Shown in pieces: positions 27,601-38,809 of a stretch of DNA of 64,000 nucleotides. The translations under genes and the position numbers were made by a program. The notes under the pieces were generated by a model that saw only the letters and a program-made list of their open reading frames with translations, was not told where the DNA came from and searched no databases. Source of the stretch: Steromphala cineraria (taxonomy: Eukaryota; Mollusca; Gastropoda; Trochida; Trochidae); contig OU744736.1 of NCBI GenBank assembly GCA_916613615.1, forward strand, positions 14,519,724-14,583,723, in the 5' to 3' direction. The first letter of the stretch is position 1. Each line of letters begins with the position of its first letter.

Positions 27601-30600
27601 CATACGTGTATTAAAATTTACAAGTGAAACAAATACATTTTTTGTCTCATTGGCTTTATCATCATCACAAACTGTTTCTATAGCAAAAGGCCTTGTTTGA
27701 AACCCTCCCAACAAATTTCTATCTTCTGCAGATGACTAATACTAACCCTAGATTTCTTAAACTTCTCTCATTGTCAGCAAATCTAATTTCTGTTCATTAC
27801 ACAAATCATGACTTTGTAAGGATACGTAAATGTGTCATTACCAATGGTCCATTTTTAGGCTTTGTAGTAATTTTCTGAATTTTAAATGGGCCAATTCACT
27901 TATATCAATAGTAAACTTCAAAATTTATGATTGGTTATTTTTTTTATCAAATGTGCAAAATGGCCTATGGCCCCCGCTTTCCAATCCATGACTTTGTGTT
28001 TAATATTGGAAAATCAAAGCTCAATATTGTAATAACTGAAAATGCGTACCCGTAGATCCTTTCTTCTGAAGACTAGTAAACTTGATTGGCGTCACGCCGG
28101 GACACGAGTCAATGCCATTTAACAGATCCAGAGTAGACAGGCCTCCAAATGAACTGGTGCCTTCTGACATGGCATCAGCAATGCTAGCGAAATTCCTGAA
28201 AGTAAAGACCAAGTTAGTCTTTGCTTCAAGACAAAATCATTTCAGTTTTACCAGGTTGTCCTAAATGTTTAAAATTCATTGTTTTCCAGAATAATGAAAT
28301 CTTGGGATCAGTTTTTAGAATTAAACAAAACTTTTTACACTTTAAAAACAGACAATTACTCAAGTATGCACAAAATTCAAAAGGACCTAAAAGGTCAGCA
28401 AAAGAAGGATAGGAAGTCAAAGTTAGAGAAAGATAGGATAAACAACAATCAAAATTGGCTTCTATCCAACAAACTGTCTAGCTTGGGTGCCTACTTGGAG
28501 CATGTAAAGCCCAGGGTCCCGTTGCACAAAACATTAACGTGACCTTAAGTTACTAAGGTAGCCTTAGTGCAAAGTTAAGAGATGGCACTAAGTTTAACCT
28601 TAGTATATAGTCTTGTGCAACGATCCCCTGCTGGCATAGCTCTCAGGGTCATTCAAGCGCTGAAACCACTACACCATCTATGGTTTTGAGTCAAGTGGTG
28701 AAGCTATTATTTGGGAAAAACATTTCAAGAAGACTGCTTACTTCAGAGGCGTAGCTATTTTCTCTGAAGACTGCAAAGATATAACTTGAAGACTGTCCGA
28801 TGTTGCAGGAAGTGGGTAACATCCAGACCCTGTGTTAGCAGTTGTAGTCAGAAATCCTGAAGAAAAACACAAATGATGAGGATAAACATAAACACATCTA
28901 AAGCTCTTGGGCTGATAATGAGGTAGGGGTGCAACGATACAGGTGGGTCACGATACGATACGTATCTCGATACTACTGCCGCGATACGATACGTATCCCG
29001 ATACATTAATAATGGTAAATCTAAATAGATTTACTTTCTTTAGTTATTTGTTGATGTTAAATCCTCTTTCAAAATAAATTATTTAAAATTTACAGTTATC
29101 TTTACAAAATAATTTTAAATGTTTAGCAAGGAATCAAATTAAATTCATTTGTACACAGTTCTCTACATAATTTATAAAATAACCCTACCCTATATCATTG
29201 TCATTGTTAAAAAACTCAGTCTGTCATCTCAACCTTTGACCTGTTACTGTCGCTAATTATTTTTGTGTTGCCAGAGTCACTTTCAACACCACATGACAGG
29301 TTTGAATAAAAATTATTTAGAGGTGAAAGGGCATATGTAGAATAATGTTTTATCTGGTTACCATGTTTGTGATGTTAAAAAATGTTTTGACAGAGGTGAA
29401 AATGTGAATTTATATTGACTGACCTCGTAACACGAGTCGTAACTGAGAAAGGAAAAAGCAAACTTAATTTTATTTTATAAATCGCTGAATTGCCTAGTTG
29501 GAAATACTACAAGACAATGTCGTGTTTAATTTTCTTTAGATCCTAAACAAGAATGAAAAATACCTTCCAACTATTTCTTTTTCAACGGGATATTGTTGTT
29601 TTGGTGAACGATCGGCAATGCAATGCAATGCAGGGAAATCCCAAAGAACGAAATCTGTATTCTGGTTGGTCAATGTATTAATAGCAGCCAATCAATTTAA
29701 CGTATTTCAATGACGCTTGACTCGTGATAAATAGCAGGGAATAACACATGCTGACATGAAACTGCTTTGAAGGCTTTTTGGTTAGTTTTTTTGCGTTGAT
29801 ATTTATAATATATATATATAAATTTTCATTGTTAATTAGGCTGATAACCGGAAAAAACATCAACTTTGTCAATCATTTCCAGTGTTCTAATATCAAAAAG
29901 AAGTTGGTTGGCCATTTGGAAATGTAATCGGACATTGGATTGATGGAATGCCGACGACAATCTAAATTCCTGCAACATTGTTTTTGTCACGCAGTCAAAA
30001 GTTCAATTTCATGTGCTCCATGCACATATTTCTTTCTTGTTTAGTTTATTACCTTACACATATTCATAATTTATTATGTTGAAATAATTACACTGTAGCC
30101 TATATGAAGTTGCATATCGTAGCAAATCGATTTGCTGGCAGATATGTATCGTGTATCGTATCGTATGCCATGAATCGCGATGCATCGGAATATCGGTGAA
30201 TCGTTGCACCCTTATAATGAGGGCTAAGACTGGAACAGGGTGTGGTATGAAAACATGAAATGATGCTATCAGTGTCATTCTACATAAAAGAACTAACGTG
30301 CTGATGCCAAAAAAAGAATCATTTTTATTTTGCCATAGCAAGTGTCATTTAATGATTATCAATATAGTCATTCATATGACATCCAAAGTTTTCTAGGGAG
30401 AATATTAATTGCAAGTTCTAGTGACTAAGTCCAATTCAATATCTGACTGACATTAACATGTACAAAATCAAACTCATTATGAAATAAAACTACCTTCAGA
30501 CAACGGGTTTATTTAATTTTACTAGTCGTCCTACATGGTTTTTACTAGCCAGGGGTAACTGTTTGATGCTAAGTTCATAAGTATTGAATAAGCTTATAGA

Positions 30601-33600
30601 TCAAATGAATTATTCAATTTAAATAAAATATAAGGTTTACCTCCATTCAGTGACAAACTCTTCTGGACAACCTGAAATTGGGAAAAGTGAGATTAATTCC
30701 ATGAGATAGATAATAAAACAGAAATAGTGCAAGCAACATGCTTGCAAACATCATTAAGGAGATGAGACAAACTTGAAAGTTAAAACCAAAAAACTAAACT
30801 ATTTTATTATTCTGTGAGCAAATATTTTAATCTTTATTCTAAATCTATCAGAAAATGATTCACTATAAAAAAGAAAAGAAATAAAGATAAAGACAAAAGT
30901 AAACTAACAAATTTGTAAAGCTCATAAAGAGTTAAACTTTTAAGAATCTGTTTAGCTTGCAAAAATTAAGAATAATTTAATAACACTTTTCTGATTACAT
31001 CAAGTTCACATCACATCTTCAAGTTTGAAGACCAATTGTTCCTAAGTCAGTTGAAATATCAATTTATTTTCTTTTTGCAAAATTTGCAACAGATGATCAT
31101 GATGACATTATACAAAGTTATCTACTGTTTTCAGTTTTACATTCTTAAGAACTCGATGTTCCAGAGAGGATGTATTCTGTTGTGATTTTAATTTGTTGCA
31201 ACTTTTGTTCTGTACCTAAGCTAAAATGCACCAAATGAAGGGTTCTGTTCTGCAAAGAACCTCAAGAGTACTGTTCCATCCCTGGCAATGAGAGTCATTA
31301 AGTTTACATAATTTAAAACAGAGTCAGTTTGCCATCCTGCTACATCATTTATTTCTCCGCATTATGCTACAACCTTTCCCCTGATATCCTCCTATCGTAT
31401 TCTGCTGTGTCGCTACATATAGCAAGCCAATCAATTGATGCCCTTTCAGCGATAGCCGCAAACTGGTTTCTGGGCTTCGTTCCGCATGCTTACCATGTGA
31501 TTCAAATTAACCAATGGGAGTGCTTATTAGATAATAAATCTGATGTCTGATTGCAGGCTCCCACTTAGCTCCAAACCACGTTCTCTTAGATTTCCACGAG
31601 CGACATCACTAGACAACAGTGTATGGAGTTCAATATAGTTTGACTGAAAACAGACAGGCTATAAATAGCACTGAGTAACCACGCTTCAGCGCTATGCAGA
31701 ATTTGATAGAAGTATATCAGGGGATAAGTTGTAGCACAAAGCGTAGCATGATGTCAGTCTGCATGCACCCACCTCATTCGGGAAGAGTTGTACAGGAGTG
31801 ATGCCCTGAAGATTGTTGGAGGTACTTGGAGTGTATGGGTGGTTGAAAATCTGCACCGGACTGTTTATCCGTCTTGCCTCTTCATGCTCATATTTTCTCT
31901 TCATCGTAGAATTCCAGTGATTTTTTATTGCATTATCAGTCCTGAAATGTTCGAGTTCAAGAATTTTACAAATTTACATGTAGTTCAAGAATTATTAAAA
32001 CTACAAAATTCACCATGACATGCAATTCAACTCTGTAATGCTATTCCAATTTTTTAACATGATAAGTTGATATTCAGTGTTCAATATGAGAACGACACAA
32101 GAATCTGTGTCGAAACCCAACCCTTTTCCACAAATTTACAATAAGGAATCATTATCTTTATAAAAGATTTTTCAAGTCATTTATATTTATTAATCATTTG
32201 ATAATTGTATGAATTTAATAAAATTATCAAATCGTTAAAAACAAAACAAATAGATAACATAACATACCGTCCAGGTAAGTATTTGGCAATTTCAGCCCAC
32301 CGATTGCCAAGTTTCCTGTGGAGTTGGTAGATAAGTCTATCCTCTTCTTCTGTCCAAGCAGTTTTCTTTATGTCAGGGTTCAAGTGGTTGTGCCACCTGC
32401 AACACAATTCTTTCTTTAAATCTTACCCTTTTTGCAACATTAACAGAAGTATTTATCAAATAAATTAAGCGAATCATGAACGAGTTAGTGGGTAAGGCAC
32501 TTGCAATCAAAGTTTGAAGGCATCAATTGCTTTAAAAAATAATGAAAAACTTGCCTTGACACTCAAAGACTAGTTCACTTCTGTAAATGTCCCTTGGTAA
32601 AAGCTGATATAGTTTTTAACTCTTTGTGGAAATCTTATCAATATTTTATTAATATATATTTTTGATAATTGATCATGTCAATACAACTCTTGGAATTTTA
32701 TGAATATGGAAACAAATCAACCTTGCATTCAGTAGAGGTGTAACGATATGAGAGGTTCACGATTTGATACATACCGTATCCCGATATGGGGGTCACAATA
32801 CGATATGTATCCCGATACATATTTATACCTTACACAATGATCTTTTCACAAAATATTTCGATCAATTAATTTTGTGCAAGAATTTAAAATTCCCTTGTTT
32901 GATGTAATTGTAATATTATCAAGCTTCCAAGTATTAGGGGAGGTTCTTGTGTGCATAAAAAATATCTTTTTAATCTTTATCTCAGTTTTCAGCATCTCAG
33001 TCATTAATTCAATAATGTGTTACCAAGGGTGTGTATCACGATATGCATCCTCTAAACAATACATAGCAATATATTGTGGACCAATGTATCACAATACGAT
33101 AATGTTACCGTATCGTTACACCTCTAGCGATCATTCAGTAACACCTTGTTACACCAAAGCGAGTATCCTTCTATCATTGAGTGTTTGTGAGCACTCACGA
33201 ACATCCCTGGAAATTTGGTGTAAGTGAACCAAAGGCTTGATTGCTGAAATACTTTCGCTGGGTATAATTTGCCAATCTTAGCATGAAAATGGTTCTTAAG
33301 AATTTTAAAAGGGTAAATATTCTGTATAGGAAAGGCCTTTTTTACCTCTCCCTGCACTGTTTCCCGGTTCTACCCTTGAGGTGTTTAGATATCAAAGTCC
33401 AGCGTTTTGGTCCGTATTCCTTGACCAGCTGAATGACCTTGTCATCTTCCTGTCAACAATAACCAAAATTGAAAACAATGGCATAAAGATCTCATGAAAT
33501 TGATGACAATTTGACAAAAGATAAAATTTAGTTTTTTTGTTGAAAAATCAAGGAATATTTTCATAAATTATTAAAATTCAGTTTTAATAGTTATGTGAGG

Positions 33601-36600
33601 TGTTAAAAGTATGAACTGTTTTCAATCATGACAATGTTTTGATATATAAGATTAATCATTATCATGAGAAACATAAAAGATTACTGTTTACTCTAATGGC
33701 ATTTTGGTTTGTGGATAAAACAGAATGTCATTCTAAAATTCAACATTCCTTATCCTTCATCCGAGGCACAAAGATTATCTAAATTCCAACAAGCCAAATC
33801 AAGAAGTATATAAAAACCGACAGGAAAACAGACAAATCAATGCAGTTGTCTTCTTGTGTCTTTAGATAATTTCCGAACTAACAATTGAAATTATTTTAGT
33901 TTAAAGCATAACAATTATATCAATACCTTAATTTCAAAAGTTTAAGACCTGACCTGGCTAAGTGAAATTTTTTTGCAACTGGTCGCAGTTTACTTATATT
34001 ATTATCTTGAAAAACATGATCATAAGTTTCACCTCTTTAGTCCACGGGCCTTTGATAAGATCAGGATTCAGCACCTTATACCAGCGATACTGACACTGTA
34101 TATCTGTGCGCTCTGTGAAGAGTTCCGAAATGGCCTTCCAGTCACTTATTCCTCGAACTTCAACAAGTTTGCGGAGCCTTTCGTCCTGTAATAACAAAAG
34201 TCAATATAGAAAATGGTACATGTAAGAATATATGGCCAAAGAGTAATTGAAGGGTCCGAATGACGGGGTATCTAAAACATCAATAAAATGCAACCTTAAA
34301 GGCTTTTCCTTGAAAACGATTGAAATGAAGATATTCTGACAGCTAAAATGATTTACTATAAATAAATTATTTCCTTGAAGCCTTGAGTTTGGTTGCAGAA
34401 TGTATAATCATAATGAATCGAGGAGTTTTCGAGTTTGGTTGCAGTCCCTAAAATAGGCAACTGCAACCAAATTGTTTTCTAGCAAATATCCATCACTTTT
34501 CGTGTCTTGACAAACACTGATTTGGTTGCAGAGATTGTAGTTGTTTGTTGAATAGCAGAGAGACAAGTTTGGTTGCAGGAGTTTTATAATTTACCTTATT
34601 TGACGTGAAAACAAAAACAAATCAACAGTTCCATTTTGACAGGTTCCCTCTCGCCCTGTGTGTGACGTAATGCCATGCGGTATGTAACGTGTCCTACAAT
34701 TGGTTGATTCAGTCTCAAACATTTCCAACAATTTTTCAAATTTCCTAGGTTTTGATTGATAATTCATCTTTTTCTGTTTTTGGACAGAAACTATTTGTTA
34801 AACTTACTTATTGATGTTTATTTTCTATCAAAATCATTTGGCAATTAAAGGAATTTGTGACAGCCAATGAGAATCTTTTTGAGTTATGACAACAATTCGA
34901 ATCTGCTACGGGAACACGTTGAAACACAGAAATGAAATTTAGGGATTAATTTGGTCAAAGATAACTTAGATTGTCTAAAGTACCTACCATGACATGCTGT
35001 ATGATAGAAATTGTTAAAATAATCAAGGTCAGTGAAATATTTCTATCCATAATGTCAGAAACGATTTCAAAACATGATGTGACATGATCGAAAACCGGAC
35101 TCGATAGCGATCGGTAAATTGCTGATGTGTCATTGAAATGTAAATAAAAAGCCAGGTAAGTGATCAATAGTTGTCAAATCATCATATATTACATCTGCAA
35201 CCAAATTTCTTCAAGCCCAGGCTTTTTTGTTTGATAAAAACATGTATTTTCTTGGAAAAATAATTTGGTTGCAGTTGCCTATAGGGGACTGCAACCAAAC
35301 TCGAAAATTATGCGATTTCATTGTGATTAATCTTTCTGCAACCAAATTCAATGGTGTCATTCCATATATCATAGAATAGATAATTATCTCAGCTTTCAGA
35401 AAATTCGATGTTGAGTCTTTTTGAAGAGCTAGGTTGCATTTTACAGTCCTTTTTGACACCCCGTCATCTGGACCCTTCAATTACTCTTAGGCCGAATATC
35501 TATAAATTCAAATTTGGCAATAAAAATATTGTTAACATCTTGACTGCAATGAAGCAGTTTATTTACAATTTCATAAATAACTGAAATTCTGTAAATTTTA
35601 ATTTTTAGAAAAGATTGACAATAAAGAGAAGTTCTATGAAAGGTTTTACTGCAGAAATGTAGAGAGTATAGAGCCAGTTATCTTTTAATTTTCAAAGCTG
35701 CATTATACTTGCAAGATAATTTTACGACATATTTTCAAGCTTTAGTATGATAACATTTGATTAAAATAAGTGCATTTCCATATAGCTTGAAATAGTTAAA
35801 AATAAATTCCATTTGGTCAATCTTTTGTCACAAACCTCTTCTTTAGTCCACCTTCCTTTGTTGATGGATTTCTTCCACCTCACATGAGGAAGGTCGTAAT
35901 CATGATCCAAAGGTTCTGCATCATCAGTATCTTCATCACTACTCAGGGACTGTCGGCTGTTTGACCTAAAATCAAGTCCAGCCAAAATGAATTAACAATC
36001 TTTCAAACCAGAATAAAATTCATGAAATTTGCTAAATATTACCCATATTTGCTAAGAAACTAACAAATAGGAAATATTTGGCCTTTTTTATCAATTTTAT
36101 TTACATAAAACAAAGGCAAAGAATACTGAATTTGAAAAATAAATGTCTTTACCCTGAAAACCCCACCAAAAAATAAATTTGAAAAACGAATTGGAAATAT
36201 GATGAATATTAATTCTTCTTTTAAGTTAACGATCGAGTAAACAAACCCCCATAGTCTTTGGTTGAAGTACTTGGTGTAATTAATCATTTTATCTGCAGAT
36301 TTTCTTTTCTTCACAAATCTTTCAAAGTTTTCGAGGACCCAGTGTCGAAATGAAATATTCAAAAGAAATTATGACGTCATAAAATACGTCAACGAGTTTG
36401 TTCTTAAACAATCATTAGGAACAACCTTACGTATCGAATGAAACAGGTGCATGCATTGTGACGTTACAATGTTGCGTCACAACATCAAAAGGATTACCGC
36501 CACAATCAACTAACAAAATAAGTCATAAAACAAAGCAAACGTTTTGATCAAATGTGTTCTATAAATTCGATTTGAATATGCATACCCTGTTAGAACACTC

Positions 36601-36963
36601 AATCTTCTATTTGAGAGATCAATGAAAATGCTAGGTGCAAGGAAAACGAAAACAAAGAGGAAACACCCTGCTGTGGTTATGCCTCTCGCGTGTGAACTCA
36701 CACGGGTGACCACGCACCTGGCACTTTTGAGGCCAAGGTCACTTCCAGTTTGGTTAATTTTTACAGGACCTTAAATTTTTTAAAGTTTATCTTCGGAGGC
36801 AAATGTCTCCAGTTATAATATCTATGGTGCAAATTTAGATCTACCGATGCAAATTGTCCAAATAATCTGTAAACGTGAACTTAGTTCAGGACATATGCGA
36901 TCTGCCCCCGCATCACCCTGCAAAAGAAAGCTGCACCTACCTTTCAAACTGCGCTTCAGACAT
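18090..36963 (-). CDS. Mybl2: Myb transcription factor (B-Myb/MYBL2-type), 18 exons, 694 aa
   Basis: A sequence-specific DNA-binding activator. In animals the B-Myb type works in the nucleus with the MuvB core to switch on G2/M genes. Exons, 5' to 3': 36963-36941, 35965-35836, 34185-34033, 33449-33346, 32396-32268, 31941-31773, 30671-30641, 28856-28742, 28195-28050, 27419-27289, 25669-25490, 25035-24905, 24302-24185, 22894-22763, 20771-20673, 19377-19267, 18651-18583, 18203-18090. Every junction is GT-AG and all phases agree, giving 2085 nt with a TAA stop. Residues 41-196 are three Myb repeats keeping all nine spaced tryptophans. TPIKNLPFSPSQ ends exon 11, TPFKNALAEIEKK is in exon 13, and the protein ends in RSLIL after a TEDQL/ARRY-like motif. 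Its length is close to vertebrate B-Myb (about 700). Assignment to B-Myb rather than A/c-Myb rests on the C-terminus. Invertebrates usually have one Myb. The start ATG lies in a 23-nt coding exon that fits by phase (AG|G). Confidence 0.93.
19400..19880. repeat. Purine-rich GGTGAG/GAGGTTA degenerate simple repeat
   Basis: About 480 bp of G/A-rich sequence made of short GGTGAG-, GTTGAGGT- and GAAGTG-like words, in a Myb intron. The strand bias (plus strand purine) could allow unusual structures such as triplexes. Confidence 0.7.
19950..20485. repeat. Inverted repeat, 110-bp arms, about 315-bp spacer
   Basis: Arms 19950-20060 and 20376-20485 are reverse complements with scattered mismatches (for example CCACTAACCTCTGGAACCA versus its complement). 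The spacer contains a TGAGTGAGTTGGGGTTTAACG repeat head near 20287 that I associate with gastropod genomes. Either a foldback element or two head-to-head copies, in a Myb intron. Confidence 0.85.
21190..22190. repeat. 146-bp tandem array, about seven copies
   Basis: Copies begin near 21218, 21362, 21505, 21651, 21797, 21943 and 22089. Spacing is 143-146 bp, exactly 146 for the last five. The later copies are nearly identical, while the first is diverged. Each holds the short palindrome GTGACCCTATTTGGGGTCAC. Located in a Myb intron. Confidence 0.95.
22334..22478. repeat. Palindrome with CpG-rich centre
   Basis: Arms of about 66 bp (outer 45 bp near-perfect, inner part imperfect) around a centre GAGCGAGGGCGAG at about 22405. 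Followed by two TGACGTCA sites at 22558 and 22581. Confidence 0.93.
22558..22589. promoter_or_regulatory. Paired CRE-like TGACGTCAC sites, 23 bp apart
   Basis: TGACGTCAC starts at 22558 and again at 22581. Full consensus CRE/ATF palindromes. Functional status unknown; they lie in a Myb intron beside a palindrome. Confidence 0.5.
23143..23796. mobile_element. Putative MITE bounded by 14-bp inverted repeats
   Basis: CCATTCTACCATGA at 23143-23156 is matched by its reverse complement at 23783-23796, enclosing 654 bp. It contains TGACGTCA at 23470 and TACGTCAC one helical turn later. No target duplication could be fixed, because the right end runs into the next palindrome. Confidence 0.5.
23795..23964. 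repeat. Palindrome with CpG-rich centre, about 72-bp arms
   Basis: GGAGATAAACCTAGTGTG... is mirrored through a centre CACGCTGCGCGTTCGG. The arms are almost perfect over more than 70 bp, apart from a one-base indel near the tip. Confidence 0.95.
24409..24725. repeat. Imperfect inverted-repeat element with three CRE-like sites
   Basis: TGAGTGTGATATCACTT (24409-) is mirrored by AAGTGATATCACACTCA (about 24709-24725). Inside are TGACGTCA at 24455 and 24477, CGACGTCA at 24500, and a smaller palindrome at 24633-24695 (ACGGGGTAAAGCC / GGCTCTACCCCGT) centred on CACTCGTGGCGC. Confidence 0.75.
26200..27198. mobile_element. Non-autonomous element with 169-bp internal tandem repeats
   Basis: Bounded by ATGTCCCCCG (26217) and its complement CGGGGGACAT (27185). 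Five internal units of about 169 bp (CACCACTCC at 26331, 26497, 26667, 26836, 27007) carry GTTTCCATGGAAACCAG and AAAGGCACCACTCC words. The right end has a CGGAATCA/GACGGAAT short tandem run. Family not recognised by name. Myb intron. Confidence 0.75.
28512..28630. mobile_element. Short MITE, copy 1
   Basis: Terminal inverted repeats AGGGTCCCGTTGCACAA / TTGTGCAACGATCCCCT, 119 bp, with internal AAGGTAGCCTTAGTGCAA. A second member is at 60855-60976. Myb intron. Confidence 0.8.
28924..30214. mobile_element. hAT-like non-autonomous element, 1291 bp
   Basis: TIRs TAGGGGTGCAACGAT and ATCGTTGCACCCTTA, with a perfect 8-bp target duplication TAATGAGG (28916-28923 and 30215-30222), the hAT signature. 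Subterminal CGATACGATACGTATC words. No transposase frame. Inserted in the Myb intron between exons 7 and 8. Confidence 0.92.
31330..31765. mobile_element. Putative MITE beside Myb exon 6
   Basis: Imperfect inverted arms of about 70 bp (31330-31400 and 31690-31760; shared TGCTACAACCTTTCCCCTGATAT-type block). The right arm ends 8 bp from the exon 6 donor at 31772. Confidence 0.65.
32733..33126. mobile_element. hAT-like MITE, 394 bp, same family as 28924-30214
   Basis: Perfect 16-bp TIRs TAGAGGTGTAACGATA / TATCGTTACACCTCTA and the same CGATA/GTATCCCGATA subterminal words. The left flank GCATTCAG reappears on the right as GCGATCATTCAG, as if the target duplication took a 4-bp insertion. Lies in the intron between Myb exons 4 and 5 (R2/R3). 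Confidence 0.85.
34234..35493. mobile_element. Long-TIR element with nine TTTGGTTGCAG motifs
   Basis: TIRs start GGCCAAAGAGTAATTGAAGG and are similar over about 100 bp. The flanks GAATATAT (34226-34233) and GAATATCT (35494-35501) look like an 8-bp target duplication with one change. No coding frame. In the intron between Myb exons 2 and 3. Confidence 0.85.
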
Positions 36964-37079
36964 CCCGATCTTCAATATACAACTTCACTGGACCTTCCAT
37001 AACCTTTCACTAACAACAAAACAAGATAATTACTTTTCAATATGTCAACTGGCAAAAAAAATCCGAAATATCTTTCAAC

Positions 37080-37170
37080 AACTCGCTGACGAAAATGGCG
37101 GAGACTGTTGTCGAATTTGCGCGCTCAGCGTAATGAGATGCAGAGACTCCGTCGCTGATTGGTCGCAAGA
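37080..37170 (-). promoter_or_regulatory. Myb promoter: CCAAT box and E2F-like site
   Basis: The minus strand has a good NF-Y type CCAAT box (GACCAATCAGCGACGG, core 37162-37158) about 195 bp upstream of the ATG. A GCGCGCAAA element at 37124-37116 is one base off an E2F consensus. CCAAT plus E2F is the expected promoter grammar for B-Myb genes. No TATA box is seen. The transcription start is unknown. Confidence 0.5.
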
Positions 37171-37350
37171 AATATTCGTCATAGATATTTTTAGATATAG
37201 GGAAAACACGGAAGTAAAGTTGATGGGACCACAATTTTGCTTTGCTAAACTTTCTGAGTTATTCATGTTAAGGACATCTACATTATCAGTCCTTATTTTA
37301 TTTATAGGCCTACTCTACGGGCCTGAAGTTCATTATGCAATAGAATAGGC

Positions 37351-37574
37351 CTAAAAATAAAATTGAAAGATGATTATGTGCAGAATGCAAAACGCTTTTG
37401 ATACTTTTAACTTTTAAAACGAAATATTGATATGTTGATACTGAATGCGTTTTCTTTATTGTTTTGCGCTAAAAGTTTGTCTTTAGGCCTACTCAGTTTA
37501 TGTTGGTCTTTTTGAAGGATTAAATGAAATAGAAAACAGAACGTAGTGTAATAGAAATTAGTTTATTTCCCTTT
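37351..37574. repeat. Direct-repeat segment, partner at 38262-38350
   Basis: 37460-37560 and 38262-38350 share TTTGCGCT..AGTTTGTCTTTA, TTCATGTTGGTCT-like and TTTGAAGGATTAA in order. A duplication that flanks the hAT insertion. No gene is seen here. Confidence 0.6.
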
Positions 37575-37994
37575 TAGGGCTGGGACGGGTCTAAATTTCC
37601 TACCCGGGTACCCGACCCCCTATTACCTTACCCTACTTGGGTACCCTCCATAACACTGTTTTAGTCAATCATCTAGCCAGAATTAAATATATTGTGTTTC
37701 AAATTGTCTCAGCCACAAAGGAAATTAAGAAGTTTTATGGGTCGAGTCCTTATTATAGATTGTCAGTTGGTTGGATCGACAAAAGTTAACACAATATAAA
37801 TGCTTCTTAAGTCGCTAGAAGTACAATTTGTTATCAACAAATATTATAACAACCACTGACACACTTTTAATCTACTCTTCACTTATTTCAATGTTTGTCA
37901 CATGATCAAAACGGGTCCGGGTAATGTGACGGGTACCCGGGTCCAACTCATTACCCACCCGTGCCGGGTACCCGGGTTACCCGTCCCAGCCCTA
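37575..37994. mobile_element. hAT MITE, 420 bp
   Basis: TIRs TAGGGCTGGGACGGGT / ACCCGTCCCAGCCCTA and a perfect 8-bp target duplication TTCCCTTT (37567-37574, 37995-38002). The subterminal region is rich in GGGTACCCGG. A recognisable, apparently intact non-autonomous hAT element about 0.4 kb upstream of the Myb CCAAT box. Confidence 0.93.
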
Positions 37995-38694
37995 TTCCCT
38001 TTTAACAACAAACAAAATCCAGCTGTTGTACAAACTATCGCTGGTACTATTCCACATTGATCGTTACAGATCAAATTGACAACACTTGTAAACCTCTGAT
38101 GTTACTGTTATATCATGTATGTGTGATAATTGTCCTATTACATGACAGCGGTGTTAATATTGAGAGAATCCTTGTACATTGTACTATTGGTCTCCGGGCC
38201 ATGTATACCAATCAAATCTGTCCGTCTTGTCATTTAAATAATTGTTAAGGTTTTTCTGGGTTTTTTTTGCGCTTAGTTTGTCTTTACCAAATTCATGTTG
38301 GTCTCTTTGAAGGATTAAGATAGATAACAGTGCCTAGTGTTATAGATATGAGACGACGGCAATTTATCATAAATTGAAATTTTGTTGAACATGGAAATAT
38401 ATCAAATGCATATCAAATAGAAAGCATGTATATCTTTATTCTTTATTTTTCAAAATTCATTTGTATGGAGAAAGATATACAAATGATATATGCATTTACA
38501 ACTTCTGCATTGCAAAGAGATGCGGCGTTTAGGTTTTAATGTTTTTGCTTGATAACGGTGTAAATACGAACATCGCATATATTTTCCATGAAGGAGTTTT
38601 AAATCCATTTGATTTGTAATTCTTCATCATGACTTCTAAAATGCCACTGAAAGAATTCATATGTATAAGCTGTTTGAGCGGCATCCTAGAAGTT

Positions 38695-38800
38695 GATGGC
38701 ATAAGGAAGACAAGAGTAATTCTATGGATGAACAACTTCTTTTTTTGACAGTAGCGACGTCTCGGTATAGATCCTTATACCGTTTTCAAGCATATGAGGA
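38695..38800 (-). mobile_element. Penelope-like 3'-end fragment
   Basis: About 100 bp closely matching 53795-53890, the tail of the Penelope-like fragment in the STAND gene intron (shared GAAGACAAGAGTAATTCTAT, GGATGAACAACTTCTTT and TTATACCGTTTTCAAGCATA). Only the 3' end is present. Confidence 0.7.
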
Positions 38801-38809
38801 AAATATTGG

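Larger units (their letters stand above)
31773..35965 (-). other. Mybl2: Myb R1R2R3 DNA-binding region (exons 2-6)
   Basis: R1 spans about residues 41-92 (starting KGRWTKEE, across exons 2/3). R2 spans 93-144 (KGPWTKEEDDK, across exons 3/4/5). R3 spans 145-196 (KKTAWTEEEDR, across exons 5/6). The recognition-helix signatures GRTGKQCRERWHNHLNP and GRTDNAIKNHWNSTM match the animal Myb consensus almost exactly. An acidic Ser/Asp stretch (SSDEDTDDAEPLDHD) precedes R1, as in vertebrate Myb proteins. Confidence 0.96.

Noticed and set aside
34955..35480. Open frames of 70 and 89 residues between Myb exons 2 and 3
   Set aside because: They lie inside the long-TIR element and show no protein similarity.
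36875..37348. 157-residue plus-strand frame
   Set aside because: Lies over the first exon and promoter of Myb in antisense. No domain, and no flanking exon.
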